Source: Magicicada septendecula (taxonomy: Eukaryota > Arthropoda > Insecta > Hemiptera > Cicadidae). From it: a stretch of 64,000 nt of DNA. Positions 58,625 to 64,000 of this stretch are shown here, piece after piece. Numbering within the stretch: position 1 is the stretch's first letter; each line of letters opens with the position of its first letter. A program made the position numbers and the translations under genes. The DNA is taken from the NCBI GenBank assembly GCA_034769895.1, contig CM068368.1:687037877-687101876 (forward strand), written 5' to 3'. The notes beneath the pieces were generated by a model. The model was not told the DNA's origin. It did no database searches and saw nothing but the letters and a program-made list of their open reading frames with translations.

Positions 58625-61600
58625 TACTTCGCACGCTTTGCTCACCAGTCACGATGGATAATAGTACAGATGAATGAACGTAAACTATGTAAATCCTTCC
58701 TCACAACACAATAATTATTGTACGATTTTTACACTTGGCATATGTAAATAGAACAGGAGAAGGCATTTAATGAACGGTCTGTAAGAGAACGGAAACTGGC
58801 AGTTGTGACAATGTAATTAGGGTCAAGTCGGGCTCGGTGTCGTCGTCGTATGGGGTGCAATTGTTTCATTCATTCATTCTTCATTCATACATTCTTTGTT
58901 ACTGCGCACGCCCATCTTAGTGACAGTCACTCGTTCCTGTACGCAACACGAATGCTTATGTTTTACACCGTCTGTTGCTTAAACTTATCTATTCGCATCT
59001 ATTACTAAGCAATACTTTTTTGCACTGAAACTGTACTAATGACGATAGTCTTTTGGGTGAAATATAATTAAAGGTGCTATCGTCTTCTTCCGAAAATAAA
59101 ATGCAAACGTTTTTTCTTTAACATTTTAAGTAATCATGCAGTCATGTGTTCTACAGAACGTATATGGAAAGAATGTATTTTTTAAAAACAAATCGGTTTT
59201 TTAAATACTACTATTACACAGTTTACATAAATAAGTATAGCCTATTTGAAATTCTAAATTAAGCATTCGTGACAATTCTGTCTGCAAAGAATCTTCGTTT
59301 ACGTAAATAAACACCCGGACACGCGGCATCTACGCTAAAATGTTACTTTTGAATATTGGCCTATGTGTTATATTCAAGTTCCTCTACCTTTAGTGTGTTG
59401 ACATACTCACATAAAAAGCTTCAATTACCATTTGTCAAGTGTAACGATCTGCACCTTACAACCCGGGTGGGTTGGGTAGATATAATACCCCGGGTGGGTA
59501 TAACAAACTTTGAAAAGCTAACACGCTGCTTAGCTACATGAGTAGCACGCGTCAACGACTACCCCTTGCAAGCCTACCATAATCTCTGCTATCGTTTCCG
59601 CATAGCCCTGCTAATTACGCACGTGTTTATGAAGTCAACATTTCACGGGAACAATCCGTGCATTTTGTCTCTCCACGGAACAGTAAACACGGCACTAAAA
59701 TATTGAACATCATTCTAGAAAGAGATTTACAAAAATATTATAACCTGAGTGTTCTACGTATTATTATTTTCTTTCTTAACAAAAGAATTAGTCCAAACAG
59801 AAACATGGAAAAAGCGATTTTATACAAGCGCATGCACAATGCTCTTCCTATTACAACCGTAGGTGGATTTTCGCCTTTCTCGTTATTTGATTCCATTCGG
59901 GTGCCTCTGTTATAATCATCCAACTCTAGTTTTCATTATTTCCACATCACCCAATTGTCTCACTCTAGGTCACAGAGTTTCCATCGAAATACTCTCATAA
60001 CTCTTTTTGAATCTTCCACTCTGCTGACAAAGTCCAGCCTAAGCAATGTTTCATATTTTGTGTGTTTCAAAATGTTAACCCCACTAATTTGGTAGGTCGG
60101 TTTATTTTTCACGAATGGTCAATCATAAAGCGTTTCGTTCAACCCGAATAACTTTCGCAAAATCTTTCAAATATCATAAGCAGTTCCTTATCGCTGTAAT
60201 AAAAAATCTTATACAATACTACATAATAAATATAGATACACTACACAATTTTTTTTTAACCATGGCCCTCATACCTTTATGGAAATCAACACATAACAAA
60301 AAATGTACTTAAAAGAGTTGTCAGTTATAAAAATGTAAACACATCTTATTTCGTAAACAAGGACGTTTATCATATCGGTGTGATGTAAACATTCGGAAAC
60401 ATTTGATTGTGCAGCACTTCCCGACAATGTCTCTGTGCGCCAATCAGTTTACACTGTTAGTAAGATAAAGATTACCGCTTTGTGTCCACGTTGCTATGCA
60501 GGAAACATGTCAACAACGTGACTACACCGATGAGAGATACAAAATTAATTATCACTGATAACAGTTGCTTTGACTCCGACTGTCATCCTTCTGAGCCAGC
60601 GAGCTATACCGTAATATGTGTGAGGTTTATTGTACAACTGTAACTGTATTCAATTTAGCCTATAACAAATACATTCAGATCGTAGCGGTAGGTGAAGATT
60701 TGGCCACGTGCGTGGAGATATTATTAATCACTGACATCTTAAGGTTTGGAGGAGTGAAAGTACTAATTTAGTTTGCTGAATTTTATGCGAGGACACGGAT
60801 TGTTTGTGTTCAAACCTCCCAAGTTATTCAATCTTCTACAGCTTCTTTGAATCTACAACATCCCACGCTCTGGACTGGAAAACATGGCGAAACACTTGTG
60901 CGCGCGCGTATAAAATTTCAATTTTAGCTTTATACAAACATCTTTTACCACAAGTGTCCAAAAAACGTATAGTACACCATGTTGAAGGAACATTACAGAA
61001 CCAGTGTGCATACTAACAGGAAATCTGTCCCTACAGTCACATCTCGAGACTGTACCATCAACTTCAAACCTGATACCCGTCACTACTGTTTCCAGCATTG
61101 GGCTTTATGGTGTTAAGAAATAAATAAAAACAAATTGTTCGGTTACACCGATGTGATCTTGTTAATGTACACACAACTGTTACACGAAAGAACAAGTTTT
61201 ACGTTTTTTTCTTACTCTTGGTTTATTTAACAAACTTTCCGTACTCATTACATCATAAGAACGTGCCAATTACGAGTAAACCAATTACAGTATTTCAACC
61301 AATAACAATAATTTAACCGGTATTAACATTTAGCCAGGAATGCAAACAAAGAGCTGCATAACTCTTGACTACTTTTACCGAGTGACGCCGAAGTGGTTTT
61401 CCTTGTAGGCAATTCGAAGGACGACAGTTCGCTTCCTATAACGACGCTCGCACTGGAAACGTGCCAACATTTTGCCTATTTCCAAAAGTACAATACGGTA
61501 AACAGCCTGTTTCTAAATCAAGTAACGTGTACCGCGGCGCCTCGAGACCTGCGAGCCCACGATCAACAAGAAAACGTCGGTTTCCAAATATTTCTGCACG

Positions 61601-62400
61601 ACAGGTTATTTTTCACGTCTGAAGGATAACTTTCTGTCCATTGTTACGCTTAGTTATTGGCTCTATAAACAACACATGTTACTATTAGATTTTTTTTGTA
61701 CGCACTCATAAAAAAAAGAATATTGGAAAATTGTACAACACCGACAGTTAAATTACATGGCCGTGGTGGAATCACATAAGTTTTCGTTTTTACAATTGTC
61801 GTGGTGATCACCAAGTCAACCACATGTCCGACAAGGCTACATCAGTCATAACCGCATCCAACACTGGAACAACAAATTACATTTGACGGTAAAACAGCTT
61901 GGCGTGTTTCCTTCCCCTGGCAGACACTTTAAGGGATCATAAGGCATACAGCAGAATTACAGAATCAGTCCAACGAATTATGTATACGACATACCCGTCA
62001 CACATTCTCACAATCTAATTAAAATGTTATGTATAGCATTAACAACCACGTCCTTACCGATGAAGTGATGTAATCGTTTTACAATAGTACAGCAGCTGGT
62101 TGCAAATTACTTGGTAACAACCAGAACAGTTCGACACGCCATTATGCAGTGTACAACGTCGCTCTCGTTGTTGTCTAACGAATTAATGCTGCCCTGACCA
62201 TGGCGGCTTATTCCCTTCTATCTAACCAAACTCAATAGGTACTGAAACAACAGATTCACTGTTGATAAGATAAAACAAGAGCTTGACGTGCTTCGTCAAA
62301 CAGAAACCGAGAAGAACATATTTGGTATATAACAAACGTTGGGACCACTGGACAATGCTGGACAAATTTACGTCTCCCTAAGACGTAACTGACGTTACAA

Positions 62401-62707
62401 AATCCCGTACCCTAAGACGGTCGTTCGTACCACATTGTTCGATGCGCAGTTACACGCTTACCAAGGTCTCCCGTACCCTAAGACGGTCGTTCGTACCACG
62501 TTGCCCGATACGATACAAACGCAGTTACACGCTTACAAAGGTCTCCCGTACCCTAAGACGGTCGTTCGTACCACGTTGCCCGATACGATACAAACGCAGT
62601 TACACGCTTACCAAGGTCTCCCGTACCCTAAGACGGTCGTTCGTACTACATTGCCCGATACGATACAAACGGAGTTACACGCTTACCAAGGTCTCCCGTA
62701 CCCTTAA
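62401..62707 (+). repeat. 75-bp minisatellite, about four copies
   Basis: CGTACCCTAAGACGGTCG begins at 62406, 62472, 62547 and 62622, and the fifth start at 62697 is cut short. Spacing is 66 then 75, 75, 75. Because 75 is divisible by three, two frames stay open across the array (repeating LPYPKTVVRTTLPDTIQT), but nothing suggests translation. Confidence 0.93.
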
Positions 62708-64000
62708 AGCCAGCAATTTACTAATGTTTAAATTAACAATAAAGAATATACTATGTAAATTATAGACACAATCGCATACCGTGTACGCTATACTGGGTAA
62801 TTACAACGAGGCCAGGCCGTGGGCGGCATGTACTCTGAACGAAGAAATATGCCCAGCTTGGTTACAATACGTTTAACTACGTCATTTCAATATGCAAAAA
62901 GAGTTTACCGCCTTTCTAGGAAGGGTATTAAAGACTAATTTAATTACGTTGTTTTACATAAGTGGTTACACAAATGCCACATGCGTAACCCCCAAATTCC
63001 AACTGTCCCCCTGAATGCAGGTTGTAAATAAACCAGAAGCGAGAAACGAGTAACTGACGTTAAGCTATGAATTACTGGTCTCGTATCTTCCGTCACTTGA
63101 AGTCGAGTTAAACACTGATCTGGAAAATAATATTACGCGTCCTTCCAAACGATTTCTGTACAAACACTACACTTACTTAGCGGCGCTATCGTCCTTCTTC
63201 CGCTGTCCAGATTCGGTCTACATTCTGTTGCTGTTCCATAGGTTTTCCCGTCTTGTCACATTCATCTTCTCCTCGAGATTTTTATCTTTTAATTTTTTAC
63301 GCAGTTTTCCTATTTATTCTTACATTCTTCTACTTTCCTTCAACATTTCTCTCTGTTCATCCGTCTTACGTATTCCATTCAATTAATTTTATCTTCTTCT
63401 ATTCAGCCTATCACATTCCAATCCGTCTCTTATATCTCGGTCCATTACTCTGTCCTCTCTGGGGTACTTGGATCGCACTCCTAAGAAATCGCGTCTGAAC
63501 TACTTACTGCATCATAATCGAGTTTCGTCTTCAACCATAAAACAACAACGGAATAGTTTTTCTTCAACACGCCCACACATGTGAACGATCATGTTTAGTT
63601 GTCTTTTTGTTATTTGCATTTGAAGAGGTTTCCTGGTTCTTCATGTGACTACTTTGACTTTATTAATTTTACATTCTTCTACTTTAAATAACATCACGTC
63701 CCAGATATTTATATGTGGAATAATAATTTATTATTACATTCATAAACAATCTCTTTCCCACTGTTTTAGAAATAGTCACGTTGCATGCAGTTTTTGAGTA
63801 TTTTTTTTTTTACTATTACAGATCATCCCATATAGTCGTGTTCATTTTCGTACAAGTTATCACTACTATACGTTAATACAATTTTCTACAAACGTTTTAA
63901 GTGTTTTTCCGAAAATACCGTTACACAATCAAGTTTAAGTTACCTCATATGTCCGTGGGTATCTCAGCCCTCCGGAAGTCTTTGTATAATAAAACGCGCG
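62708..64000. other. No recognisable gene
   Basis: The T-rich stretch 63250-63480 has an open frame by composition. No recognisable gene, repeat or RNA. Confidence 0.4.

Larger units (their letters stand above)
57721..62400. other. No recognisable gene
   Basis: 4.7 kb with only short unrelated frames, one trinucleotide microsatellite and one isolated hammerhead-like core (listed separately). Confidence 0.4.

Noticed and set aside
62435..62765. Repeat protein of 25-residue units
   Set aside because: Explained by the 75-bp minisatellite. No start context or independent evidence for translation.

Overview
This window looks like intergenic or intronic DNA from an animal nuclear genome, most likely an arthropod and probably an insect. 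It is AT-rich, with no operons, no recognisable host gene and many microsatellites. Almost everything recognisable is mobile DNA: LINE fragments, a Ty3/gypsy LTR retrotransposon, Tigger/pogo and hAT DNA transposons, and Penelope-like elements (PLEs). The octamer TAGGCCTA recurs far more often than base composition predicts.

Layout: 0.46-1.47 kb, a possible non-autonomous DNA transposon. 1.8-2.6 kb, a 5'-truncated LINE bounded by a perfect 16-bp target duplication. 4.1-4.75 kb, a 97-bp satellite with a dimeric higher-order repeat. 5.2-8.0 kb, an LTR-like block on the minus strand. 8.1-8.3 kb, a palindrome with hammerhead-like motifs. 12.4-14.4 kb, a degenerate Tigger element carrying a nested 200-bp PLE palindrome that contains a hammerhead core. 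14.9-16.05 kb, a non-autonomous retroelement with a (TA)n tail. 18.07-27.36 kb, a complete but ORF-damaged Ty3/gypsy element with ~1.95-kb LTRs and a textbook -1 frameshift signal. 27.37-29.33 kb, a diverged solo LTR related to it, in reverse orientation. 29.4-32.7 kb, another LTR-like A-rich block. 34.2-37.1 kb, nested tandem repeats including a ~0.57-0.65-kb unit with one hammerhead core per copy, which resembles a retrozyme. 37.5-39.15 kb, PLE remnants including a reverse transcriptase with YVDD and a 3' hammerhead core. 39.8-40.8 kb, a non-autonomous hAT-like element holding a LINE fragment. 46.7-47.0 and 56.5-57.7 kb, decayed LINE reverse transcriptases on the minus strand. 47.4-52.0 kb, a nearly intact hAT element with an 8-bp target duplication, a BED finger exon and an intron. 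62.4-62.7 kb, a 75-bp minisatellite.

The most interesting theme is the repeated hammerhead self-cleaving ribozyme core (CUGANGA, stem II, GAAACGUC). It occurs in PLE ends, in palindromic PLE insertions, in a tandem repeat array and once alone. All calls come from reading the sequence and conceptual translations. No alignments or structure predictions were run.
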